This document shows, in pieces, positions 6,268 to 13,595 of a stretch of DNA of 15,201 bases (position 1 is the first letter of the stretch; the number at the start of each line of letters is the position of its first letter). Source of the DNA: Actinomycetes bacterium (GTDB lineage: Bacteria > Actinomycetota > Coriobacteriia > Anaerosomatales > JAJZPX01). Position numbers and translations under genes: made by a program. The DNA lies in contig JAJZPX010000014.1 of assembly GCA_021811025.1 (NCBI GenBank), positions 1 through 15,201 on the forward strand. Reading direction: 5' to 3'. The notes under the pieces were generated by a model. The model was not told the DNA's origin, did not search any database, and saw nothing but the letters and a program-made list of their open reading frames with translations.

Positions 6268-8367
6268 CTACGGAGAGGAGCTCGTCTCTCCGGACCCGCC
6301 CCCGCCGGACCCTCCGCCGCCATCGCCGCCGGAACCGCCCCCGCCCGAAGGGGGCGCCGGCGGCGCGGGCTTCGTGCTCTTCGGAGGAGCGGGCGTGATC
6401 TTCGGCTTCAGCGGCACCTTCGGCTCATCGGAATGCGGGCGCGACCAAGAGTCTTTCCACATGTAGTCCGGCTTGGCGGCGGACGCGAAGTCGGAGGCAG
6501 GCGACTTCCCGAGCACCGTCGACATGTACTCGGCCCAGATGGGCGCCGCAAGCGTGCCGCCGAAGCCGCGTTCGCCGTGGACGTCGGTCATCGGTCGCTC
6601 GGTCGCGTAGCCCACCCACACCGACGTCACCAGCTGCGGCGTGTATCCGACGAACCACGCGTCGCGGTAGTTCTCCGACGTCCCCGTCTTGCCCGCCTCG
6701 GGTCGGTCGATGTCGGCCGCGGTTCCCGTCCCATGCGAGACGACGCCCTGAAGCACCTTCGTCGCCGCGTACGCGATCTGGGGAGAGATCGCCTGCTTGC
6801 GCTGCACGTGGCTCGAGCTGTTGTCGAACATCACCTTGCCGTCGGGCCCGACGACCTTGACTATCCCCGACGTTGTGGCGTGAACGCCGTTCGCCGCGAG
6901 CGTGCCGTAGGCCGACGCCATCTCCAGCGGGGTGCAGTTCGTCGTGCCGAGGGTGATCGAGGGGTAGTTCGGTATCTTCGTCGCGATCCCCATTCGCTTC
7001 GCCATCGCAGAGACCTGCGCTGCGCCGAGCTCCTCTATGAGCCTCGCGAAGACGCAGTTGACGGACTTCGCCGTGGCCTCTTCTAGGCTGATGAAGCCCT
7101 CGCCCTTCCCCTCGCTGTTGTAGACCACCCAGTCCGGCGCGCCCCTTCCGCCTGGGATGATCGCGGGCGAACCGGAGTCGAACGCGCGGTATGGAGGGAT
7201 CCCCTTCTCGAGCGCCGTCACGAGGGTGAAGGTCTTGAACGCCGATCCCGGCTGCCGCCTGCCCTGCGTCGCCAGGTTGAACTGGTTCTTCTTGAAGTCC
7301 TTGCCGCCGACCATGGCCTTGATGTAGCCGGTCTTGGGGTCTATCGAGACCAGCGCCACGCTCGGGTCGCCCGGCTCGCCTAGATTGTGGTCCCGCGCCT
7401 TCTCGGCCACGTCCTGCATCCTGGTGTCGATCGTGGTGTAGACCTTCAGCCCGCCCTTGAACACTACCGACGTCCCGTACATGTCCTGCAGCTGCTTCTT
7501 CACGTATGCGACGAAGTACGGGCATTCGTAGATGCCGTCCCGCATCTCCGGCGCGGACTGGAAGTGCAGCTTCTCCGCGATCGCCGCACGGTACTGGTCG
7601 ACGGTGATGTAGCCGTTGTCGAGCATCTTCGCGAGGACCCAGCGCTGGCGGTCCTTCGCGCGGGCCTCGTTGTCCTTGTTGAGCGGGTTCAGCCGGTACG
7701 GCGATTGCGGGAGCCCCGCCAGCATCGCCGCCTCCGCGATCGTCAGGTCCTTGGCGGGCTTGTTGAAGAAGTGCTTCGCCGCCGCCTCGGCGCCGTACGC
7801 CCCGTCGCCGAAGTACACGGTGTTCAGGTACATGGCGAGGATCTCGTCCTTCGTGTAGCGCTTCTCCAGCTCCTGCGCCAGGTAGATCTCGCGGATCTTC
7901 CTCGAGACCGTCACCTGTGTGGCTTCTCGCGACAGCACCGTCTGCCGGATGTATTGCTGCGTAAGGGTGGACGCGCCCTCCTTCGCGCTGCCCGACGCGA
8001 GGTCGGTGACGACCGCGCGCGCGATGCCGACGACGTCGTAGCCCTCATGCTGGTAGAAGCGCTCGTCCTCGACCGCGATGACGCCCTCGCGCATGTACGG
8101 CGAGATCTCGGGGAGCGGGACGACCTCGCGGTTCTCGAGGAACAGTCGCGCGAGGAGCTTGCCGTCGGCCGAGTAGATCTTCGTCACCTGCGCGACCTTC
8201 GTCTTCGTCGCGTCGGGAAGGTCCTGCAGCCAGGAGTGGACGACGGCGAAGCCGAGAGTCGTCATGACTCCGGCCAGAATGATGAGCGTCGCGAGCGAGA
8301 CGAGCAGGATTCGGAGGAATATGTGAGGCTTGCGACGCCGACGCATACGGGCTCGTCTGGAAGCCAT
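6268..8367 (-). CDS. Class A penicillin-binding protein (GT51 glycosyltransferase plus transpeptidase)
   Basis: This 699-residue bifunctional enzyme polymerises and cross-links peptidoglycan from the outer face of the membrane. A short basic N-terminus (RRARMRRRRK) is followed by one membrane anchor at about 17-43. The GT51 domain carries EDERFYQHEG (100-109, catalytic E100), EGASTLTQQYIRQ (130-142) and RKIREIYLAQELEKRYTK (156-173). The transpeptidase has the S375-A-F-K378 nucleophile motif, S435-V-N437, and K560-T-G-T. From about 646 the chain becomes a Pro/Lys-rich linker and then a Gly/Ser run, with no PASTA domain. The ATG at 8367-8365 has AGGAGA (complement of 8376-8381) upstream; the spacing of nine bases supports this start. 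It is divergent from the U32 gene and has a paralogue at 10912-13548. The family is firm; the exact physiological role (elongation, division or sporulation) cannot be told. Confidence 0.96.
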   Translation of the reverse strand: MASRRARMRRRRKPHIFLRILLVSLATLIILAGVMTTLGFAVVHSWLQDLPDATKTKVAQVTKIYSADGKLLARLFLENREVVPLPEISPYMREGVIAVEDERFYQHEGYDVVGIARAVVTDLASGSAKEGASTLTQQYIRQTVLSREATQVTVSRKIREIYLAQELEKRYTKDEILAMYLNTVYFGDGAYGAEAAAKHFFNKPAKDLTIAEAAMLAGLPQSPYRLNPLNKDNEARAKDRQRWVLAKMLDNGYITVDQYRAAIAEKLHFQSAPEMRDGIYECPYFVAYVKKQLQDMYGTSVVFKGGLKVYTTIDTRMQDVAEKARDHNLGEPGDPSVALVSIDPKTGYIKAMVGGKDFKKNQFNLATQGRRQPGSAFKTFTLVTALEKGIPPYRAFDSGSPAIIPGGRGAPDWVVYNSEGKGEGFISLEEATAKSVNCVFARLIEELGAAQVSAMAKRMGIATKIPNYPSITLGTTNCTPLEMASAYGTLAANGVHATTSGIVKVVGPDGKVMFDNSSSHVQRKQAISPQIAYAATKVLQGVVSHGTGTAADIDRPEAGKTGTSENYRDAWFVGYTPQLVTSVWVGYATERPMTDVHGERGFGGTLAAPIWAEYMSTVLGKSPASDFASAAKPDYMWKDSWSRPHSDEPKVPLKPKITPAPPKSTKPAPPAPPSGGGGSGGDGGGGSGGGGSGETSSSP
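6289..6348 (-). repeat. Gly/Ser low-complexity coding tract at the PBP C-terminus
   Basis: Residues 674-693 of the PBP are almost only glycine and serine in GGGGS-like units, with a single aspartate. The DNA is a run of GGC/GGA/GGT and TCC-type codons (read as CCGCC-rich on the top strand). Such a tract is a flexible extracellular linker and is prone to slippage, so its length may vary between strains. Confidence 0.85.
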
Positions 8368-8441
8368 CCGGCGTGTCTCCTATCGGGATGTCTGCTATCG
8401 TTCCGCCGTGGCGCCGCCGGGAACCGCCGGCACCCCTCTAC

Positions 8442-8469
8442 TTAGACGCCGACCGGGTACGCATATTCT
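8442..8469 (+). promoter_or_regulatory. Candidate promoter for the U32 gene in the divergent gap
   Basis: The 138-base gap between the two divergent starts (8368-8505) contains an AT-rich stretch at 8460-8490, unusual for this window. TTAGAC (8442-8447) and TATTCT (8464-8469), 16 bases apart, are weak -35/-10 candidates for rightward transcription, which would give a leader of about 30 bases. The palindrome ATACGTAT (8471-8478) would lie at or near the start site. A leftward candidate for the PBP (TTAAAC to TATGCG, 17-base spacer, complement of about 8489-8462) overlaps it. Both are matches by eye only. Confidence 0.35.
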
Positions 8470-8489
8470 CATACGTATCCATGTTTAAC

Positions 8490-8494
8490 GGAAG
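8490..8494 (+). promoter_or_regulatory. Ribosome-binding site choosing the ATG at 8506
   Basis: GGAAG ends 11 bases before the ATG at 8506. The frame is open from a GTG at 8494, but that codon overlaps this site and would add only four residues. The ATG start gives the N-terminus MADRQTPVPELLAPAGG expected for U32 proteins. Confidence 0.55.
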
Positions 8495-8505
8495 TGTTAC
8501 CTCCC

Positions 8506-10908
8506 ATGGCCGACCGCCAGACGCCCGTTCCCGAACTCCTCGCTCCCGCCGGCGGTCGTGAGGCATTCCTCGCCGCGGTGGCCAACGGAGCGGACGCGAT
8601 CTACCTGGGGCTGAAGGAGCTGAACGCGCGGCGGGGGGCCGAGAACTTCACGCTCGAGGGACTCGCCGAGGCGGGGAGGTACGCGCACTTGCGCGGGCGG
8701 AAGGTCTACCTCACCGCGAACGTCCTCGTTCTCCCGCACGAGATGGAGGCGGCGCTCCAGTCGGTCGCCGCGGCGTGGAAGGCAGGGGTCGACGCGGTCA
8801 TCGTGCAGGACCTCGGCCTGCTGCGGCTCGTCCGCCGGGAGCTCCCCGAGGTCCGCGTGCACGCCTCGACGCAGCTGAACGCGCACAACGTCGCGACCGT
8901 GAGCGCGCTCGCCGGCCTCGGCGTCTCGCGCGTGACGCTCGCGCGCGAGACCTCCCTCGGCGAGATGGTCGCGCTGGCCGCGTCGTCGCCGGTGGAGCTC
9001 GAGAGCTTCGTGCACGGAGCGCTGTGCTTCTGCTACTCAGGCCAGTGCCTGATGTCGTCGGTCATCGGCGCGCGCTCGGCGAACCGCGGCCTGTGCGCGC
9101 AGCCGTGCCGGCTGCCGTACGCGCTCGTCGACGAGCGAGGCCACGAGGTGCCCTGTCCCGGGCCCTTCCTCCTCTCTCCGAAGGACCTCGCCGGCATCAC
9201 CGTGCTGCCCGACCTGCTCGCCACAGGCGTGACCGCGCTGAAGATAGAAGGGCGAATGAAGAGCCCGGAGTACGTCGCGCTCGTCACCGGGGTCTACCGC
9301 GCCGCGCTCGACCGTGCGGCGGCGGACCCCGAGTCGTTCGCCGTCACGCCCGGCGAGTGGGCGACGCTCGAGGAGGCGTTCAGCCGGGGGTTCACCGAGG
9401 GCTCGCTGACGGGGAGGCGGCAGGCCGAGCGGATGAGCTGGCGGCGCCCGAACAACCGCGGCGTTCCCGTCGGGAGGCTGGTGTCCGTGGGCGGTGAGCG
9501 CGCCGTGCTCGCGCTCGAGCGCGCGCTCGACGCCGGCGACACGATCGAGGTCTGGACGCGGCGCGGGCGCTTCGCGCAGCGTGCCGGGAGGATGTCGGTG
9601 GGCGGCAGCCCCACGTCGCACGCGCCTGCCGGGACGCGCGCCGACCTCGTCCTCGAGGAGCATGCGGCAGCCGGAGACCGGGTGTTCCGCGTCGCCAACG
9701 CCTCGCTGCTCGAGGCGGCGAGGCGGACGTACGCGCGCGAAGGCGCTGCGGTCCCTCTCGACCTGCGCGTGCGAGTGATCGTGGGGCAGCCGTTGGCGGT
9801 GACCGCGGCGGGGGGCGGGCGCAGCGCGACCGCGGAGGGCGCCGCCGTCGAGCGCGCGAGGACGAAGCGCGTCACGGCCGAGGAGGTCATGGGGCACGTC
9901 GGCCGTCTGGGCGGCACGCCGTACGTTGCGGACTCGTGGGAGCTCGAGATCGATCCTGCCGCCGGCGTCGCCTTCTCGGCCCTGCACGCTGTCAGGCGCG
10001 ACGCGCTCGAGGCGCTGGACGCGGCGAGGCTGGAGCCGTGGAGCGGGCGTGAGCGGGCGTTACCGCGCGTCGTCGCGCCGTCCGCTCGTCCGCTGCCGTC
10101 GGCGGCCCCCGAGCTCGTGGCCTCGGTCTCTTCGCTCGAGGCCGCGAGAGCGTGCGTCGACGCGGGCGGCGACCGCGTCCTGCTCGCGGTCGCGCACGTC
10201 GGCCCGCGCATCGATCTGCCGCCGACAGTCGAGCCGCTCCTGCCTCGCGTGGCCCACGACGACGAGATCCCCGGCCTCCTCGATTGGGCGCGCGTCGCGG
10301 GGCGCGCGACCGCGGGGAACCTCGGGCTTCTCGCGACGCTTTCGGCCGAAGGAGTGCGCGTCGACGCGGACTGGGGCCTGAACGTCACGAACCCCTGGAC
10401 GGCCGAGGTGCTCGCCGGTCTCGGAGCGAGGATGCTGTGGGCGTCGCCGGAGCTCTCGGGCCGCCAGCTGTCCGCACTCTCGGCAGCGTCCCCGCTTCCC
10501 GTGGGCGCGCTCGCTTTCGGCCGGCTCGAGCTTATGGTCGCCGAGCACTGCGTCATCGCGGCGGGCGGGGAGTGCGGCGGGCAGTGCGTGACCTGCGGGC
10601 GCCGCAGGAGGCGGTGGAGCCTTCGCGACGCTAAGGGATACGAGTTCCCGGTCACGACGGACGCCTGCGGGCGGAGCCGTGTCTACAACGCGGTGACGCT
10701 CGACCTGTCGCGCTCCGCACGCGAGCTCGTCGAGACGCCGCTCGAGGCGGTGCGGCTCGAGCTCGAGTACGCCGGGCCCGAGGAGGCCGCAGAGGCCACG
10801 CGCGCGTGGCGGCGGGTGCTCGACGCTGTGGAAGCGGGGCGGCCGGCTCCCGAGGCGCCGCTGGTCGAGCCGGCGACTACCGGCCACTTCTACCGCGGCG
10901 TGCGCTGA
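8506..10908 (+). CDS. U32 family protein, RlhA/YdcP-like, with a second C-terminal cysteine cluster
   Basis: The 800-residue product begins with PELLAPAGGREAFLAAVANGADAIY, split here as PELLAPAGG (9-17) and NGADAIYLG (27-35): the barrel start of the U32 family. The U32 signature is at about 165-205, with FVHGALCFCYSGQCLMSS (168-185) and GLCAQPCR (195-202). Cysteines 174, 176, 181, 197, 201 and 217 are candidate Fe-S ligands. LKIEGRMKSPEY (245-256) is also typical. Although named peptidases, characterised members hydroxylate RNA (RlhA on 23S rRNA C2501, TrhP on tRNA U34) or ubiquinone precursors (UbiU/V). The long form with a central DUF3656-like region suits RlhA best. A further half extends to 800 and ends in a second cysteine group (C682, C690, C694, C697, C721) before KGYEFPVTTDACGRSRVYN, split around 710-727. 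The gene stands alone, divergent from one PBP and convergent with another. Family firm; substrate inferred. Confidence 0.9.
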   Translation: MADRQTPVPELLAPAGGREAFLAAVANGADAIYLGLKELNARRGAENFTLEGLAEAGRYAHLRGRKVYLTANVLVLPHEMEAALQSVAAAWKAGVDAVIVQDLGLLRLVRRELPEVRVHASTQLNAHNVATVSALAGLGVSRVTLARETSLGEMVALAASSPVELESFVHGALCFCYSGQCLMSSVIGARSANRGLCAQPCRLPYALVDERGHEVPCPGPFLLSPKDLAGITVLPDLLATGVTALKIEGRMKSPEYVALVTGVYRAALDRAAADPESFAVTPGEWATLEEAFSRGFTEGSLTGRRQAERMSWRRPNNRGVPVGRLVSVGGERAVLALERALDAGDTIEVWTRRGRFAQRAGRMSVGGSPTSHAPAGTRADLVLEEHAAAGDRVFRVANASLLEAARRTYAREGAAVPLDLRVRVIVGQPLAVTAAGGGRSATAEGAAVERARTKRVTAEEVMGHVGRLGGTPYVADSWELEIDPAAGVAFSALHAVRRDALEALDAARLEPWSGRERALPRVVAPSARPLPSAAPELVASVSSLEAARACVDAGGDRVLLAVAHVGPRIDLPPTVEPLLPRVAHDDEIPGLLDWARVAGRATAGNLGLLATLSAEGVRVDADWGLNVTNPWTAEVLAGLGARMLWASPELSGRQLSALSAASPLPVGALAFGRLELMVAEHCVIAAGGECGGQCVTCGRRRRRWSLRDAKGYEFPVTTDACGRSRVYNAVTLDLSRSARELVETPLEAVRLELEYAGPEEAAEATRAWRRVLDAVEAGRPAPEAPLVEPATTGHFYRGVR

Positions 10909-10911
10909 CGC

Positions 10912-13548
10912 TCACTTGAGCTCGACCGTCCGCGCGGCCGTGTTGGAGCGCCCGGAAGCGTCGGTCACTCGCAGCTTGACCGTGTAGCTGCCCTTCTTGC
11001 CGTACTTGTGGCTCGGCGCTCTGCCGCTGCCGGTCGTCCCGTCGCCGAAGTCCCAGGCGTACGTGAGCGGCGCTTCGCCAGTGGAGGCCGATGCGTCGAA
11101 GACGATCGTGAGGGGAGCGCTCGGGCTCGCAGCGAACGTCGCCGTCGGCGGCTCGGGCGTCGGCTCTTTGCGGCCGAGCGTGACCGTCACGGTCGATTCC
11201 TGGTCCGCTCGTTGTCCGCCGGCCGGATCCTGCGCGACGACGGTGGCCGACGCTTCGCCCGCCGGCGTTCCGGCCACCACGACCTTGAACCCCGCCTTGC
11301 GCAGGGCCGCCTCGGCCTCGGCACGCCCGAGACCGACGACGTTCGGCACGACGAGCTTGCGCGGTCCCGCGTGAACGCCGCAGAGCTTCGGCAACGCGTC
11401 GGACAGGAACAGCCCTTCGGTCGTGCGCGGGCAGTAGCCGGTGGCGCGGAGGCCAGTGTCGAGGCAGACCGTCGCCGTCGTCAGCCCCGCCGGGGGCTCG
11501 GCGAAGTCCTTCGCCTCGACGCCGTCGAGCGCCTGCTTCATGAACCGCGCCCAGATCTCGGCCGGGAACGACCCGCCGGTCACCTTGCGGCCGTGGACGG
11601 ACGTCATCTCCTTCGCTGCCTCCGGGTAGCCGACCCAGACGGCCGTGGAGAGCTGTGGGGTGTAGCCCGCGAACCACGCGTCGCGGTACGCCTGCGTGGT
11701 GCCTGTCTTCCCCGCCGCCGGCCTGCCGATGTCGGCCGAGGTTCCGGTCCCGCGAGCGATGACGCCTCGCAGCATGTCGGTCGTGAGATAGGCGACGGCC
11801 GGGCTGATCGCCCGCTGCCCCCTGACCTTGCCGTCGAAGAGCACCTTCCCGCTCGGATCCTTGATCTCGTCGATGCCGTGGGGCGCCTCGCGGACCCCTC
11901 CATTCGCGAGAGTGCCGTACGCGGACGCCATCTCAAGCGGCGAGACGCCCTGCTCCAGGCCGCCGAGGGCGATGGCGGGCAGCGGCGTGACCGGCGTGAC
12001 GATGCCGAGTGCCTTCGCGGCGTCCGCGACCTTCTTGGGGCCGAGCTCGAGGATGAGCTGGGCGAAGACGGAGTTCACGGATTTCTCGGTGGCCTCCCGC
12101 AGCCGCATGGGGCCGCTCCGGTCGCCGCCCGCGCCGGTCACCTTCCACGGCGCCGTCGCTCCTTCGGGCGTCAGCTCGACAGGCCCGCACTCGAACGTCT
12201 GCTCCGGCGACACGCCGCTTTCGAGCGCGGCGACGAGGACGAACGGCTTGAACGCCGAGCCCGGCTGCCGATGCCCCTGCACCGCGACGTTGTACTGCTG
12301 AGTGTCGAAGTCGGTCCCGCCCACCATCGCGCGCACCTCGCCCGTCGAGGGATCGATCGCGACGAGCGCAGCGGACGGGTCGCCCTTGCGGTCGAGCGTC
12401 TGCGCGACGGCCTTCTCGGCCGCCCGCTGCATGTCGAGGTCGAGCGTCGTCCGAACGGTCAGTCCGCCGCGGAAGACCTGGTCGGCCCCGAACCGCTCGA
12501 CGAGCGAGTTCTTGACGTACTCGACGAAGTACGGGGCCAGGGCCCCGGACTTGCCGGGCGGAGCGAGCTTGAAGCCCTCGGCGTCGGCCGAGCGGAACGT
12601 GGCGTCGTCGACGTAGCCCTGGTCGAGCATCTGTCGCAGGACGGTGCGCCGTCGCGCCTTGTCCGCATCCGGATTCATCCGGGGCGAGTAGCGGCCGGGT
12701 GACTTGATGACGCCTGCGAGCATCGCGCACTCGGCGACGTCGAGCTTCCCGACGGGCTTGCCGAAGTACACCTCGGACGCGCGCTCCACTCCGTACGCGC
12801 CGTGCCCGAAGTAGATGGTGTTCAGGTACATCTCGAGGATGCGGTCCTTGCCGTAGCGCTTCTCGACCTGGTAGGCGAGCGTCGCCTCCTGGACCTTGCG
12901 CTTCACCGTCCGCTCCTGGTTCGTGAAGGCGTTCTTCACGTACTGCTGCGTGATCGTCGATCCGCCCTGGGCCTGCCGCCCCTGCACGATGTCGGTCCAC
13001 AGCGCTCGCGCGGTCCCCCAGACGTCGACCCCCGGATGCTGGTAGAAGCGCTCGTCCTCCGTGGCCACGACGGCCTGCCGAAGCGCGACGGGAATGTCGG
13101 AGAGCTTCACGTCGGTACGGTCCTGCTCTGCGAACAGCTCGGCGATGACCCGCCCGTTGCGGTCGAGCACGCGAGACGTCTGGTCGCGTCCCTTCAGTGG
13201 TTTGGACGGGTCGGGGAGTTGGCCGAGCATCGATGAGTACACCGAGCAGCCCACCACCGCGACGCCGATCGCGGCGAGGAGGAGCGCCAGCAGGGCGATC
13301 CGCCATCCCCGCCGCGGTTCCGCGCCGTTCTTGCGGCCGCTTCCGGCCCGGCGCGGAGCAGGCCGGCGCGTCCTTGCCGGACGCCTCGGCCGCTTTCCAC
13401 GCGTGACGCGAGCGGCGCGTCCGTCGCCATCTGGCGGCCGACGCAGCGGGGGGCGTTCGAATGAGGGTCCGTCCATCACACCTGCTCGAGTGCGCGCGAC
13501 ACGCGCCGCGGGGGCTTCCGTGGGTGCGCTGTCGCGCGAAGCGTACAT
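10912..13548 (-). CDS. Class A penicillin-binding protein with C-terminal PASTA and PKD domains
   Basis: At up to 878 residues this is a large bifunctional PBP. An Arg/Pro-rich cytoplasmic N-terminus (1-80) precedes one membrane anchor (about 83-100). The GT51 domain shows EDERFYQHPG (164-173, catalytic E164), GGSTITQQYVKN (195-206) and RYGKDRILEMYLNTIYFGHG split across 231-250. The transpeptidase has S431-A-F-K434, S490-V-N492 and K614-T-G. A linker with cysteines 695, 706 and 723 follows. Then comes a PASTA domain (about 732-792: VPNVVGLGRAEAEAAL, ending VTVTLG) and a PKD-like beta-sandwich (about 803-878) with WDFGDG at 832-837 and GSYTVKLRVTD at 853-863. PASTA domains bind muropeptides or beta-lactams; PKD folds usually bind extracellular polymers or proteins. 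The ATG at 13548 is the longest start; an ATG at 13478-13476 (residue 25) is possible and better placed relative to a -10-like TACTAT. It converges on the U32 gene with a three-base gap. Confidence 0.95.
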   Translation of the reverse strand: MYASRDSAPTEAPAARVARTRAGVMDGPSFERPPLRRPPDGDGRAARVTRGKRPRRPARTRRPAPRRAGSGRKNGAEPRRGWRIALLALLLAAIGVAVVGCSVYSSMLGQLPDPSKPLKGRDQTSRVLDRNGRVIAELFAEQDRTDVKLSDIPVALRQAVVATEDERFYQHPGVDVWGTARALWTDIVQGRQAQGGSTITQQYVKNAFTNQERTVKRKVQEATLAYQVEKRYGKDRILEMYLNTIYFGHGAYGVERASEVYFGKPVGKLDVAECAMLAGVIKSPGRYSPRMNPDADKARRRTVLRQMLDQGYVDDATFRSADAEGFKLAPPGKSGALAPYFVEYVKNSLVERFGADQVFRGGLTVRTTLDLDMQRAAEKAVAQTLDRKGDPSAALVAIDPSTGEVRAMVGGTDFDTQQYNVAVQGHRQPGSAFKPFVLVAALESGVSPEQTFECGPVELTPEGATAPWKVTGAGGDRSGPMRLREATEKSVNSVFAQLILELGPKKVADAAKALGIVTPVTPLPAIALGGLEQGVSPLEMASAYGTLANGGVREAPHGIDEIKDPSGKVLFDGKVRGQRAISPAVAYLTTDMLRGVIARGTGTSADIGRPAAGKTGTTQAYRDAWFAGYTPQLSTAVWVGYPEAAKEMTSVHGRKVTGGSFPAEIWARFMKQALDGVEAKDFAEPPAGLTTATVCLDTGLRATGYCPRTTEGLFLSDALPKLCGVHAGPRKLVVPNVVGLGRAEAEAALRKAGFKVVVAGTPAGEASATVVAQDPAGGQRADQESTVTVTLGRKEPTPEPPTATFAASPSAPLTIVFDASASTGEAPLTYAWDFGDGTTGSGRAPSHKYGKKGSYTVKLRVTDASGRSNTAARTVELK

Positions 13549-13549
13549 G

Positions 13550-13556
13550 ATAGTAT
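13550..13556. promoter_or_regulatory. Candidate shared -10 region between the PASTA-PKD PBP and tyrS
   Basis: ATAGTAT is the only AT-rich patch in the 47 bases between the two divergent starts. Read rightward, TAGTAT (13551-13556) could be the tyrS -10, leaving a leader of about 30 bases. Read leftward, TACTAT (complement of 13555-13550) could be the PBP -10. In that case the start site would fall near 13543, inside the first PBP start codons, and translation would begin at 13478-13476. No clear -35 is seen in either direction. The gap is too short for a tyrosine T-box leader. Confidence 0.35.
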
Positions 13557-13580
13557 GGCCTGCGAACGGCAGCCGACCAC

Positions 13581-13585
13581 GGAGG
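13581..13585 (+). promoter_or_regulatory. Ribosome-binding site setting the tyrS TTG start
   Basis: GGAGG ends ten bases before the TTG at 13596. No ATG or GTG in the frame is better placed, and the TTG gives the N-terminus expected for the family (M-V-S-P-A-E-Q-L), so a TTG start is preferred. Confidence 0.7.
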
Positions 13586-13595
13586 TCGTCTCGGT

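Noticed and set aside
13246..13260. Lipobox-like VVGC at the end of the PBP membrane segment (residues 98-101)
   Set aside because: It fits the loose lipobox pattern, but it follows an 80-residue cytoplasmic tail. An uncleaved signal anchor is the normal topology for class A PBPs.
13549..13595. A T-box leader for tyrS
   Set aside because: Only 47 bases separate the divergent start codons, far too few for a T-box with specifier and antiterminator.
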